Shown: piece by piece, positions 1-7,300 of the stretch
Layout of the letters: every line of letters starts with the position of its first letter
Position numbering within the stretch: position 1 is the first letter of the stretch
Assembly: GCA_013204355.1 (NCBI GenBank)
Contig: JABMOA010000109.1
Span: 1 to 13,037 of the forward strand
Source of the DNA: Candidatus Woesearchaeota archaeon
Lineage (GTDB): Archaea > Nanobdellota > Nanobdellia > Woesearchaeales > GW2011-AR9
Length of the DNA stretch: 13,037 nucleotides
Reading direction: 5' to 3'
Translations under genes and position numbers: made by a program
The notes under the pieces: model-generated
What the model was told of the DNA's origin: nothing
Seen by the model: the letters and a program-made list of their open reading frames with translations, nothing else
The model's database searches: none

Positions 1-34
1 AAAGTTGTTCTTTTGTTAATGGGTCGCATTTCAT
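1..34 (-). CDS. 5' end of an unidentified gene, coupled by ATGA overlap (partial)
   Basis: On the minus strand the TGA stop of the HAD phosphatase gene overlaps an ATG as ATGA. The frame from that ATG stays open to the window edge and reads MKCDPLTKEQL. A 4-base ATGA overlap is a common sign of translational coupling within an operon. Only 11 codons are visible, so no function can be given. No clear Shine-Dalgarno sequence precedes the ATG, which would fit start by reinitiation. A second ATG one frame over (MRPINKRTT) is less attractive because it lacks the overlap. The start is inferred and the call is tentative. Confidence 0.4.
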   Translation of the reverse strand, partial: MKCDPLTKEQL

Positions 35-627
35 TGTAATGTTTGAATGAGTGGAAATATTTCTTTAAAATCTGAGATTATTTTGAAAGGATTTCCTTGT
101 TCCAATCGTGCACGTTCATGGAATCCAAAATCAACAGCGATTGTTTTAATGTTTAATTTAGAAGCTTCTTTAATATCTCCCAAGGTATCTGTAATAAAAA
201 TACAATCTTCACTTTTAAGATTTTCTTGATGTAATAGAAGTTCAAATTTCTTAACTTTAGATTTTTCTGTTTCAGTTCCAAAAACTTGATTAAAAATAGT
301 TGTCATTTGATTATTTTGAAAAACAATATTTAATGAATGCTCCATATTTGAAGAAATAATGAATAAAGGGTAACTTTCTTTGATCTTTTGAAGTTCTTCT
401 TTCACATAATTTTCAATTTTTAATTCTTGAAATTTTTCATCCTGTTGTTTAAAAAATTCTTTTATGGATTCTGGTGTAAAATTTCCATTTTTATAGACAT
501 TTCCATTAAAGAGATCTTTATAATCATCCAAAGACATTTCTGGAAAGATTTTATTATTAATAGAATATGCTAAATCTAATGTGTTACAAATTACGCCATC
601 AAAGTCAAATATTACTGCCTTTACCAT
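31..627 (-). CDS. HAD-superfamily hydrolase (phosphatase, subfamily I type)
   Basis: Predicted cytosolic Mg-dependent phosphatase of the haloacid dehalogenase superfamily, 198 residues, the usual size for small subfamily IA enzymes. Motif I is DFDGV, with nucleophile Asp8 and acid/base Asp10. Motif II is the hydrophobic strand ending in ISSN (Ser92/Ser93). A Lys-rich stretch at 122-127 can provide the motif III lysine. Motif IV is TDTLGDI, with Asp147 and Asp151 as metal ligands. Residues 15-80 form an alpha-helical cap. The superfamily acts on many phosphomonoesters (phosphoglycolate, sugar phosphates, nucleotides) and the substrate cannot be read from sequence. The ATG at 627 lies about 25 bases from a TATA box (647-656), so the mRNA is probably leaderless. 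The stop overlaps the start of a downstream gene (ATGA). Confidence 0.85.
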   Translation of the reverse strand: MVKAVIFDFDGVICNTLDLAYSINNKIFPEMSLDDYKDLFNGNVYKNGNFTPESIKEFFKQQDEKFQELKIENYVKEELQKIKESYPLFIISSNMEHSLNIVFQNNQMTTIFNQVFGTETEKSKVKKFELLLHQENLKSEDCIFITDTLGDIKEASKLNIKTIAVDFGFHERARLEQGNPFKIISDFKEIFPLIQTLQ

Positions 628-646
628 GAAAGTTATTTTTCTAAGG

Positions 647-656
647 TTTATATAAA
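647..656 (-). promoter_or_regulatory. TATA box for HAD phosphatase gene
   Basis: TTTATATAAA, itself palindromic, is centred about 25 bases from the ATG at 627. Archaeal transcription normally starts 22-27 bases from the TATA centre, so the transcript should begin at or next to the start codon. Confidence 0.65.
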
Positions 657-669
657 TGTAATGTTCAAA

Positions 670-692
670 TTTAAAGAAAAAGAAAAAAATTA
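670..692 (-). terminator. Poly-T tract downstream of the TFB gene
   Basis: Just past the TFB stop, the minus strand reads several T-runs (TTTTTTTC, TTTTTC, TTT). Archaeal RNA polymerase terminates on such oligo-T tracts without needing a hairpin. The tract lies immediately before the TATA box of the HAD gene, which would insulate the two co-directional transcripts. Confidence 0.5.
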
Positions 693-696
693 AAAT

Positions 697-1623
697 CTAT
701 TTCTTGATTTTACTTTTCTCAACAGCTTTGGTTAATTTTAGTTTCTTAATTAACTCTTTGTACCTGTTCCGAATCGTAACTTCTGTAACACCTGCAACAT
801 CTGCAACTTCTCTCTGGGTTCGTTTTTCTCCATGGATTAAAGATGCTACGTATAATGCTGCTGCTGCGATTCCGGTTGGGCCCCGTCCAGATGTTAATTC
901 AATGTCACGCGCCATTTCTAGAATTTCAACGGACTTTGATTGAGTTTCTGGTGAGAGTTTTAATGCGGATGCGAATCGTGGGATGTAATCTGCCGGATTT
1001 GATGGTTTGATACTAATACCCAATTCCCGTGTTACGAATCTGTAAGTTCTTCCAATTTCTTTCTTCTCAATACCAGAAGCTTCACCCATTTCATCTAAAG
1101 TACGTGGGATTTCATGTCTTCTACATGCTGCGTATAATGCGCCTGCAATCACTGATTCCATTGATCGTCCTCGTACTAAGCCTTTCTGAACAGCTTGTCT
1201 GTAGATTCGTGCTGCTTCTTCTTCAACGGATCTTGGTAATCGTAAGAAAGAGCTTACACGTTTTAATTCTGCTAAAGCTACTTTCAGGTTTCTTTCAATA
1301 GCTGTAGAAATACGGATGTTCCATTTTCGTAAACGGAAAAATCTATCTCGTTCACGGTCTGATCCTAATTTATAAAAATCTGATGTCGTTCCAACTTCGG
1401 TACCTAATCCACCATCAAATTGTGTTGCGGATGTTGGTGCACCTGTTCTTCGTCTATCGCCACCTTTATCGTCTTCAAAGCTTCGCCATTCTTGGCCCAT
1501 GTCTACCATACGATCTTCAATTACAAGACCACAGTCGCGACAAATTGTTTCACCTTTTTCTACATCTCTGTAAATGTTTCGGCTAGCACATTCAGAACAT
1601 TCCTTTATTTGTTTTCTAATCAT
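697..1623 (-). CDS. tfb: Transcription initiation factor B (TFB, TFIIB homologue)
   Basis: General transcription factor that binds TBP-TATA complexes and recruits archaeal RNA polymerase. The protein has 308 residues, a normal length. The N-terminal zinc ribbon has Cys9, Cys12, Cys28 and Cys31. It is followed by the B-reader/linker region (about 44-80), containing WRSF, GDRRRTGAP and the Gly-rich FDGGLGTEVG. Two cyclin folds follow at about 107-200 and 205-295. The first holds RSMESVIAGALYAACR; the second holds GRGPTGIAAAALYVAS and a helix-turn-helix (EVADVAGVTEVTIRNRY) that contacts the BRE. The C-terminus is Lys-rich. The ATG at 1623 is chosen because the zinc ribbon follows directly. The leader is about 40 bases from a TATA box at 1683-1692 and contains a GGGGGTTAT stretch (minus, 1639-1631) that could serve as a weak Shine-Dalgarno. 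Confidence 0.97.
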   Translation of the reverse strand: MIRKQIKECSECASRNIYRDVEKGETICRDCGLVIEDRMVDMGQEWRSFEDDKGGDRRRTGAPTSATQFDGGLGTEVGTTSDFYKLGSDRERDRFFRLRKWNIRISTAIERNLKVALAELKRVSSFLRLPRSVEEEAARIYRQAVQKGLVRGRSMESVIAGALYAACRRHEIPRTLDEMGEASGIEKKEIGRTYRFVTRELGISIKPSNPADYIPRFASALKLSPETQSKSVEILEMARDIELTSGRGPTGIAAAALYVASLIHGEKRTQREVADVAGVTEVTIRNRYKELIKKLKLTKAVEKSKIKK

Positions 1624-1682
1624 TTTGAGTATAACCCCCAGAACCTCATAATCGTTAAGTTTAAATACAAAGTAAGTTGGTC

Positions 1683-1692
1683 ATATATAAAG
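1683..1692 (-). promoter_or_regulatory. TATA box for tfb
   Basis: Minus strand CTTTATATA, about 65 bases before the tfb ATG, predicts a leader near 40 bases. A second TATA-like ATTTAAAC lies closer (about 1660-1667) and could give a shorter leader. Which of the two is used cannot be decided from sequence. Confidence 0.45.
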
Positions 1693-1755
1693 CTTTCGGT
1701 AGTTAAGCTTAAATTTGTGTTTTAAAGCCTCCTTGCCTGACTGGAATTCCTAAAC

Positions 1756-1770
1756 TTCCTTCCTAAGGAA
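1756..1770. promoter_or_regulatory. Inverted repeat next to the TATA box of the 47-aa gene
   Basis: TTCCTT-CCT-AAGGAA is a perfect 6-bp inverted repeat ending 3 bases before the TATA box at 1774. Its right arm runs into AAGGAAAGC, which occupies the BRE position (TFB recognition element). It could be a regulator-binding site or simply a purine-rich BRE with chance symmetry. Confidence 0.35.
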
Positions 1771-1773
1771 AGC

Positions 1774-1781
1774 TTTATAAA
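1774..1781 (+). promoter_or_regulatory. TATA box for the 47-aa membrane protein gene
   Basis: TTTATAAA is centred 26-27 bases upstream of the ATG at 1804. No Shine-Dalgarno lies between them, so the mRNA is predicted to be leaderless. Confidence 0.7.
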
Positions 1782-1803
1782 CCCCAAAAAAATCATTTTC
1801 TTT

Positions 1804-1947
1804 ATGAATCAAAAAGGGCAATTAGGGATTATAGAATTTAAGTATTGGATAGTTGGGTTCTTTGTAGGATTAATTGTAGCATTAGTATTAGTTGCATTAG
1901 GAACCATGGAAGTTATCCCATTCCAAATACCATTAGTTTGTGGGTAA
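1804..1947 (+). CDS. 47-residue single-span membrane protein with KGQ start
   Basis: Short ORF of 47 codons reading MNQKGQLGIIEFKYW, then a hydrophobic helix (about residues 15-33, rich in V, L, I, G and A), then a short tail ending PFQIPLVCG. A consensus TATA box 26-27 bases upstream of the ATG supports it as a real leaderless gene. The KGQ followed shortly by Glu and a hydrophobic helix resembles archaeal class III (pilin-like) signal peptides, which are cut between Gly and Gln. The Glu, however, sits at +6 rather than the usual +5, and little is left after the helix. I do not recognise the family. It may be a conserved small membrane protein of DPANN archaea, but that is from memory and unverified. 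Confidence 0.65.
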   Translation: MNQKGQLGIIEFKYWIVGFFVGLIVALVLVALGTMEVIPFQIPLVCG

Positions 1948-2044
1948 ATATTCTTCTTAGACTAAAATATAAGTTAAATTTTAAATCAGTTAATAGTTTA
2001 AAATATATCAACAATAATATTTCTTAAAGAATCCTACTATTCAG

Positions 2045-2052
2045 TATATAAT
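2045..2052 (+). promoter_or_regulatory. Possible TATA box upstream of the 194-aa protein gene
   Basis: TATATAAT would start transcription near 2075, giving a leader that includes a GAGGT motif and the 21-codon upstream ORF. A second candidate, CTATAATAA at about 2098-2106, would place the 5' end near 2126, exactly at the ATG of the upstream ORF. Both remain possible. Confidence 0.35.
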
Positions 2053-2125
2053 AACCACAGTATAGAAAACATTAATAACCATTAGATTGTTCTTTTTCTA
2101 TAATAATTGCAAAGAGGTTAATACA

Positions 2126-2191
2126 ATGGATAATAAAAAAATGGATTTTTTAGTATCCACGAAAATCAGAGGTGATTTCCAATGGATGTAG
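2126..2191 (+). CDS. 21-codon upstream ORF overlapping the next gene's start
   Basis: ATG at 2126 opens a 21-residue frame (MDNKKMDFLVSTKIRGDFQWM) ending at TAG 2189-2191, 10 bases inside the start of the 194-residue protein gene. It has its own GAGGT (2114-2118) 7 bases before the ATG, and a TATA-like element at 2098-2106 could even make it leaderless. The arrangement suggests a leader peptide or translational coupling: ribosomes ending at 2191 would stop on top of the downstream ATG at 2182. The peptide itself shows no domain. Chance cannot be excluded for so short a frame. Confidence 0.35.
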   Translation: MDNKKMDFLVSTKIRGDFQWM

Positions 2192-2766
2192 AAAGGATTC
2201 AAAGAGTAAATAATTTAGCGTTAGATTTAATGAAACAAGGTTTGGCATCTTCTAGAGATGATGCAATTTCACAAGCTGAACGTATTTTTTCTGGAGATAA
2301 AGGAACAACTGCGTACCATGAAATGCGTCAAACGTTAGGAGAAGTTGAAGCCCACAAAAAAGAAGAATATTCTGCGATGAACCCCCAATCTCAAGATACC
2401 TATAGTAATACAGATATTCCAGCATATAAAATTAAAGAGATCCTTGAACAGAACACGAAGTTTATTGTAAAAACATTTAAAGAACATGGTGACAAAATTC
2501 AAGCTTTAGAGCAAGAATTGGCTCAATTACGTAGAAAAGTAAGTTCTGAAAGATTACCAACTGTTTCTGAATTGGTGAGCATGGAAGCTGAGAAAAAAGC
2601 TGCAGAACCACAAGTACAACAGTCTGCACCTAGATCTGAACCTCGGCCTGCTCCAGAACCAGTACAGCAACCGCAAGCAACTCCGAAACCAGAAAATCAT
2701 CCAAGGGTGGGTGCATTTACTGAAACAGATGTTTCTATTGAGAAGTTCTTTTATTACGGAAATTAG
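2182..2766 (+). CDS. Conserved-type hypothetical protein with coiled coil and Pro/Gln-rich linker
   Basis: 194 residues, no signal peptide or membrane span, so probably cytosolic. Residues 1-40 form a helical N-terminal segment (MDVERIQRVN onwards, then Ser/Asp and QAERIF). Residues 82-120 form a probable coiled coil (KIKEILEQ, KIQALEQELAQLRRKV). Residues 141-170 are a Pro/Gln/Ala-rich disordered linker. The end, from His173 (HPRVGAFTETDVSIEKFFYY), is compact and aromatic and looks like a docking tail. I recall similar proteins with this tail in Woesearchaeota-like genomes, but no function is known to me. The start at 2182 is supported by GAGGTGAT (2169-2176), a strong Shine-Dalgarno at good spacing. 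A T-rich terminator follows at once. Confidence 0.85.
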   Translation: MDVERIQRVNNLALDLMKQGLASSRDDAISQAERIFSGDKGTTAYHEMRQTLGEVEAHKKEEYSAMNPQSQDTYSNTDIPAYKIKEILEQNTKFIVKTFKEHGDKIQALEQELAQLRRKVSSERLPTVSELVSMEAEKKAAEPQVQQSAPRSEPRPAPEPVQQPQATPKPENHPRVGAFTETDVSIEKFFYYGN

Positions 2767-2795
2767 TTTTTTTTTGTTTTTTTATTCATTTTTAC
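2766..2795 (+). terminator. Oligo-T terminator after the 194-aa protein gene
   Basis: Directly after the TAG stop there are runs of nine and seven T followed by further T-rich sequence, with no hairpin. This is the typical archaeal oligo-T termination signal and separates the gene from the surface-protein operon. Confidence 0.6.
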
Positions 2796-2849
2796 CTTAT
2801 TCTTATTTCTATCCAAATTAACCCATTCTCTAATACTTGTTCCAAAAAC

Positions 2850-2857
2850 TTTATAAA
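2850..2857 (+). promoter_or_regulatory. TATA box for the surface-protein operon
   Basis: TTTATAAA in CTTTATAAAAG context predicts a transcript start near 2878-2880. That leaves a leader of about 20 bases before the ATT at 2898, just enough to contain the GGGGGCGAT Shine-Dalgarno-like sequence. Confidence 0.65.
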
Positions 2858-2884
2858 AGAGTAACCACTTTAGAATAGAAACTC

Positions 2885-2893
2885 GGGGGCGAT
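2885..2893 (+). promoter_or_regulatory. Shine-Dalgarno deciding an ATT start
   Basis: GGGGGCGAT matches the archaeal anti-Shine-Dalgarno (ideal GGAGGTGAT) at seven of nine positions, one of the two differences being a G-U wobble. Its G-run ends 8 bases before the ATT at 2898, the same spacing as GAGGT to the ATG at 2182. Confidence 0.55.
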
Positions 2894-2897
2894 TACA

Positions 2898-4286
2898 ATT
2901 AAACTAAAAAATCTAACTATAGTAGTACTTTTGTTATTATGCACATTTAGTGCTTTTGCTGAACTTGAATCCGTGAATTCTGACCAACTTACAATTTCAT
3001 TAAATTATCAGAATCTTGAAGATAAAGAAGATTCAATGAAATTATCACAATCATTAACTTTAAAGGATATAGCTGGTCCTAAAGATTATGTTTTTACAAC
3101 TGAGAACGTAAAATCCAATTATAAATTAGAATTAGATATATTGGAATCAACCTTTGATGCTAATGAAAAATTATTAACTTATTCTTTAACAGTTCCTGTT
3201 AATGTAAATCAAGGTGTTACTGGCGTTGTTGGAACAATTGTCGCAACTGATAAAGCTGATGCAACGAATGTGAAGAGATTTGATCTTAAAACAGATGTTA
3301 AATCTATGTTAGAACTTAAAAAAATATTCCTTTTTGTGAATGGTGATAAAGAAAAAACTGTGAATGATGATGATGAAGAATTGAAAAATCTTGAGCCTGG
3401 CGATGAAATTGAATTAAAATTTGAAATTGACAATTTATTTAATAAGAATTATGATGAAGGAGATTTAGATGTAACAATCTATGTTACAATGGATGATTCT
3501 AGTTTTGGCAAGGATATTGATGAAGAAGAAAGTTATGATTTATCAGCCGGAGATATATTAGAAGAAAGTGATATGTCCGTATTATTTACTGTTCCAACAG
3601 ATGCTGAAGATGGGAGTTACGATCTTAACATTCGTGTAAAAGGAAAAGATGGTAATAAAGCTGTTTATGAAACTGAATGGAACCTAAGATTGAAAGTTGA
3701 ACGTGAGAAAGATGATGTAAGAGTTTCTACATTAGTAGTATTACCTAAAGAAATTAGTTGTAATAGAGAAGCAACAATCACTGCGAATGTTGTAAACTTT
3801 GGAACAGATAAACAAAGTCATGCTGCATTAACAATTTACAATCAACAATTAGGTTTAGATGAAAAATTTGAATTTGAGTTAAAACAAGGTACAAATTCAG
3901 ATAATAGTAAATTAATACAACATATTTTTCCAATTGCGGATTCTGTGAAACCAGGAGATTATACAATTATTGCAAGTGCAATGTATGATTATACTTCCCT
4001 TGGTGGAAAGGAAAGTGCAATGATAACTGTGAAGGATTGTGTTCAAAAGAAAGTTGAAGTTGCAAAGAAAGATTCCATTACAGATCAATTGGCAAAAGCT
4101 GTTGGAGATACTGTAAAAACACAGGAACAAGAAGCTACAAAAGTAAGTTCATCTGATATTGTAAAAACTGTTGAAAAACAACCTTACACTATTGAAGATG
4201 CATTTATTGCGTTAATTATTGTTGCAATGATTATAATCTTTGCAATGATTGCGATAAGCATTACATTGCTTGCGAGAAGAAAATAA
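2898..4286 (+). CDS. Anchored surface (S-layer-like) protein, apparent ATT start
   Basis: Predicted extracellular protein of 462 residues fixed in the membrane. From ATT 2898 it begins with a textbook signal peptide: K2, K4, a hydrophobic run, then SAFA followed by Glu22. No ATG, GTG or TTG lies in frame between the upstream stop (2871) and TTG 2931, and TTG 2931 would cut the signal peptide in half. Residues 22-136 are an Ig-like beta domain. Residues 137-285 are an acidic CARDB-like domain. Residues 288-381 are a second CARDB-like module bounded by Cys288 and Cys381. A polar stalk follows, then a membrane helix and a final RRK. The last two modules resemble the C-terminal modules of the next gene. 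The roles (S-layer, adhesion, envelope scaffold) are inferred from architecture. The first gene of a probable two-gene operon. Confidence 0.85.
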   Translation: MKLKNLTIVVLLLLCTFSAFAELESVNSDQLTISLNYQNLEDKEDSMKLSQSLTLKDIAGPKDYVFTTENVKSNYKLELDILESTFDANEKLLTYSLTVPVNVNQGVTGVVGTIVATDKADATNVKRFDLKTDVKSMLELKKIFLFVNGDKEKTVNDDDEELKNLEPGDEIELKFEIDNLFNKNYDEGDLDVTIYVTMDDSSFGKDIDEEESYDLSAGDILEESDMSVLFTVPTDAEDGSYDLNIRVKGKDGNKAVYETEWNLRLKVEREKDDVRVSTLVVLPKEISCNREATITANVVNFGTDKQSHAALTIYNQQLGLDEKFEFELKQGTNSDNSKLIQHIFPIADSVKPGDYTIIASAMYDYTSLGGKESAMITVKDCVQKKVEVAKKDSITDQLAKAVGDTVKTQEQEATKVSSSDIVKTVEKQPYTIEDAFIALIIVAMIIIFAMIAISITLLARRK

Positions 4287-4328
4287 AAATCAAAAAGGAT
4301 TTTTAATCTTGCTTTGTAAAAAAAGCAA
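4285..4328 (+). other. Two consecutive hairpins between the surface-protein genes
   Basis: AAAAATC (4285-4291) pairs with GATTTTT (4298-4304), then TTGCTTT (4309-4315) pairs with AAAGCAA (4322-4328). Both are 7-bp stems with 6-base loops, placed between the first stop and the second gene's Shine-Dalgarno. They could slow or partly terminate transcription, or protect a processed mRNA end, letting the two proteins be made in different amounts. AT-rich sequence produces such stems easily, so function is uncertain. Confidence 0.35.
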
Positions 4329-4361
4329 AAAATAAAAAATAAAAATCACGAGGAGAATAAA

Positions 4362-7300
4362 ATGAAAAAAAACTACACATTTTTAATCGCTTTGGTACTA
4401 ATTTTACTTATTGCATTAACTGCAGCAAGTGCATTAGCAGCTGGAGAAGATTTAGAAATTACTGATGTAAAAGTAGGTTTGAAAGGAGATTTAGCTTCCG
4501 TAGCTGATAAATCTGATACAACCACTTTCCATCCTGGAGAAGAAGTGTTTATAGAATTAACACTTAAGAATAATGGAAAAAATACCATTGAAAAAATTGA
4601 TGCATCTAAAGTCATAGTGGCTCACAAAGATTTAGGTATTTTCCCTACAAAAATTGTAACTCCTGTAACATCTATTGATGCAGGTAAAACTGATAAAATA
4701 GTATATTCTTATACATTATTAACTGATTTGAAAGTTCAAACCAGTGAAGTTAAATTTAGTATTTCTGGTACTGATAAAGTAACAAGTAAAGTTACAGCAT
4801 TATCTGAACGAACAATTAATTTTAAAGTTGGAGAAGCTGTTCTTCAGATTAGTAATGTAAAAGTTAATGGAAAAACATACGTAAATGATGGGACCACAGA
4901 TGCTGTGAAACCTGGTGAAACTGTAAGTTTTGAAGTTACTGTTAAGAATACAAAATCAAGTGGTGCAGTTGTAGATTTAAGTTTAACAGCAACACCTAAA
5001 GATAAGTTAAAATTAACAAACTTCCCTAACAAAGATTCTACTGAATTAGCAGCAAAGAATTCTTTTATTAATAGTGGAGATTCAAAAACATACACATTTG
5101 ATTATGTGGTTCCTGTTAGCTTAGCAGAAGCTAACTACGAAGTCACATTTGCAGCTGGTGCAAAAGATAACAATGTCGTTATTGATGGTGATAAACTAAC
5201 TGTTAAAGCTAAAGATCACGTAATCAAATTAAATGTAAATCAAATTGTAAATGATTTCAAAATTACAAACAAAGAAGATTTGAAAAAATTAGAAACGGAT
5301 AGTAAATTAACCTTTGAATGTAGTGAGAAAGGACAACAAAAATCTATTACTGTTGTTGTTGCAAATACGGGTAAAACTAATAAAAATGATGTTTTTGTAA
5401 AATTAATGGATGGAAGTGGAAAGGAAGTAACCAAGGACCTTCTTGAAAATATTGAATCAGGAAAAACAAAAGATGCTATCCTTACATTTCCAATCAAAGA
5501 TTTAATTGGTACACACGCATTTAAAGTTCAGTTAATTGGTAAAGCAGGCGAATCATTCAATGATGAAGTTAGTATAAATGTAATTGTAAAGAATTGTGAT
5601 GTTACATTAGATAACAGCCAACCATTTACAATCACTGAAGATAAGGGTGCACAGGCATTTGATTTAACAAAAGTTTATACAAACATTGAAGCAAATGAAG
5701 CTGTAACTGTTACTGTTTCTTCAGGAACAAAAGTAAGTGCTAATGTAGATAATAGTAAGAAAACTTTAACATTAACACCTCAAACAAACTTTAATGGTCA
5801 AGATACAATTACCTTAACAGTGTCTGATGCTTCTGGTTCAAAAGTAACCAAAGCTTTCAAAGTTATTGTAAACAATGATAATGTAGACCTACCTAAGGTT
5901 TCAAAACAAGAACCTTCAAATAGTGCAATCCCTGTAACTAAAACTGGAACAGTAGTATTAACTGTAAGTTTAAGTAATCCTGATTTAAAAACGGTAGATT
6001 ATGAATTTGTTGATAAGGCAGGTATTGGATTTGCTGGAAGTAAAGGTTCAAGTAATAAAGAAACTTTTGGTGTGACTTACACATTTGATGCAAAAGGTAA
6101 AACAGGGGACCATCCGGTAAAATTACAATTTAACGAAGCATCTGGGTTAAATACAATTAGTTGGACAATCACAATTGTTGATAAACCTGTAGATTTTGCA
6201 AAGTTTGCTGGAAGTAAAACAACAAACCCTGTAACAATTGCAGACTCTGATAAAGTTCCAAACTTTGTATTAGAAAATTCAAATGGCATGATTGCATTTT
6301 CACAGGATGTGAAATTATCTGATGTAGCTTCTTTAGCTGATGTTGTGATTATTAATAATGGCTATGTTTCTGTAGATTCTGCAAAAGCAAGTACATTCAA
6401 TCAAAAATCAACAATTACTTTAGCGAAATCTTTCGCAGACCCTATTATCTTGAAAGCAGCTGGATTTAATGCAAATACAGGATTCACAGTATGTGGAGAT
6501 TGTAAAGTAGTTGATGATAGTAAAGTATCAGGTAAATTTGGATTTGAAGTTTCTGGTTTCAGTACGTATAAAGTAGAAGAAAAGAAATCTGCTTCTCTTA
6601 CTGTAGATGAAGTTGTTGTTGAAAATGTTAATCGTGAAACAACTGTGACAAAAACATTTACTGTGAAGAATATTGGAAGTGTTGATGCAATTAATGATTT
6701 GAAGTTTGATGCAAGTAGTATTGCAAGCAAATACAAATTTGAGATTGTATCTGCACCAGTAAGCATTTCAGCTGTTGGTCAAGAAACTGTTTCAATTAAA
6801 TTCTTTGTTCCAAAAGATGCAACTGGTGAAAAATATAGCATTGGTAACATTGTTGTAACTGGTAAAGATGCTAAAGGCGTTGCAATTTCAAAAATCATCC
6901 CTGTTTATATCCAACCAAAGAGTTTCCTCATAATTGAAAAAGTTGAAGTAAATGGGAAGGAATCTGGAGATCTTAGATTAGATGAAGAAAACGAAATTGA
7001 AGTGAATATTAAAAACGCCCTAGATGAAGATATGGTTGATGTAACTGTAACTGTAGAAATCTTAGACGTTGATGGTGATGATCTCTCTGAAGAATCTGAT
7101 TCATTTGATTTAGATAAAACAGATGATGACACCGTAACTTTGAAATTTGATTTATCAAATGAAGTTGTTGACCAAGAGAGTTACACAATCCGTATCACTG
7201 TTGAAGGTGAAACTGACAAAGATGGTACAAAACATGTTACAACCCTTACAAAAACTGTAAATGTTGATCGTGAGAAACACAAAGTAATCATCGATGCAGC

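Noticed and set aside
31..627. Naming the HAD enzyme phosphoglycolate phosphatase and tying it to AMP phosphorylase/RuBisCO metabolism
   Set aside because: HAD motifs do not fix the substrate, the genes are 10 kb apart, and no RuBisCO gene is present.
1420..1725. 101-codon plus-strand frame opposite tfb
   Set aside because: It lies antisense to the well-supported TFB gene, starts inside it and shows no domain; it is a shadow frame.
1845..2027. 60-codon plus-strand frame
   Set aside because: It overlaps the 47-residue membrane protein in another frame and has no promoter, Shine-Dalgarno or recognisable features, while the 47-residue frame has a TATA box at leaderless spacing.
2898..2960. Lipoprotein signal in the first surface protein (Cys15 after LLLL)
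   Set aside because: There is no Gly or Ala before the Cys, and a standard cleavage site (SAFA before Glu22) follows; the protein also has a C-terminal anchor.
2931..4286. TTG 2931 as the start of the first surface protein
   Set aside because: It removes the charged start and half of the hydrophobic part of the signal peptide and has no Shine-Dalgarno at proper spacing.
6401..6766. 121-codon minus-strand frame inside the large surface gene
   Set aside because: Antisense to a continuous surface-protein reading frame with clear modules; its Ser/Thr/Val-rich composition is the mirror of Asp/Val/Thr codons on the other strand.
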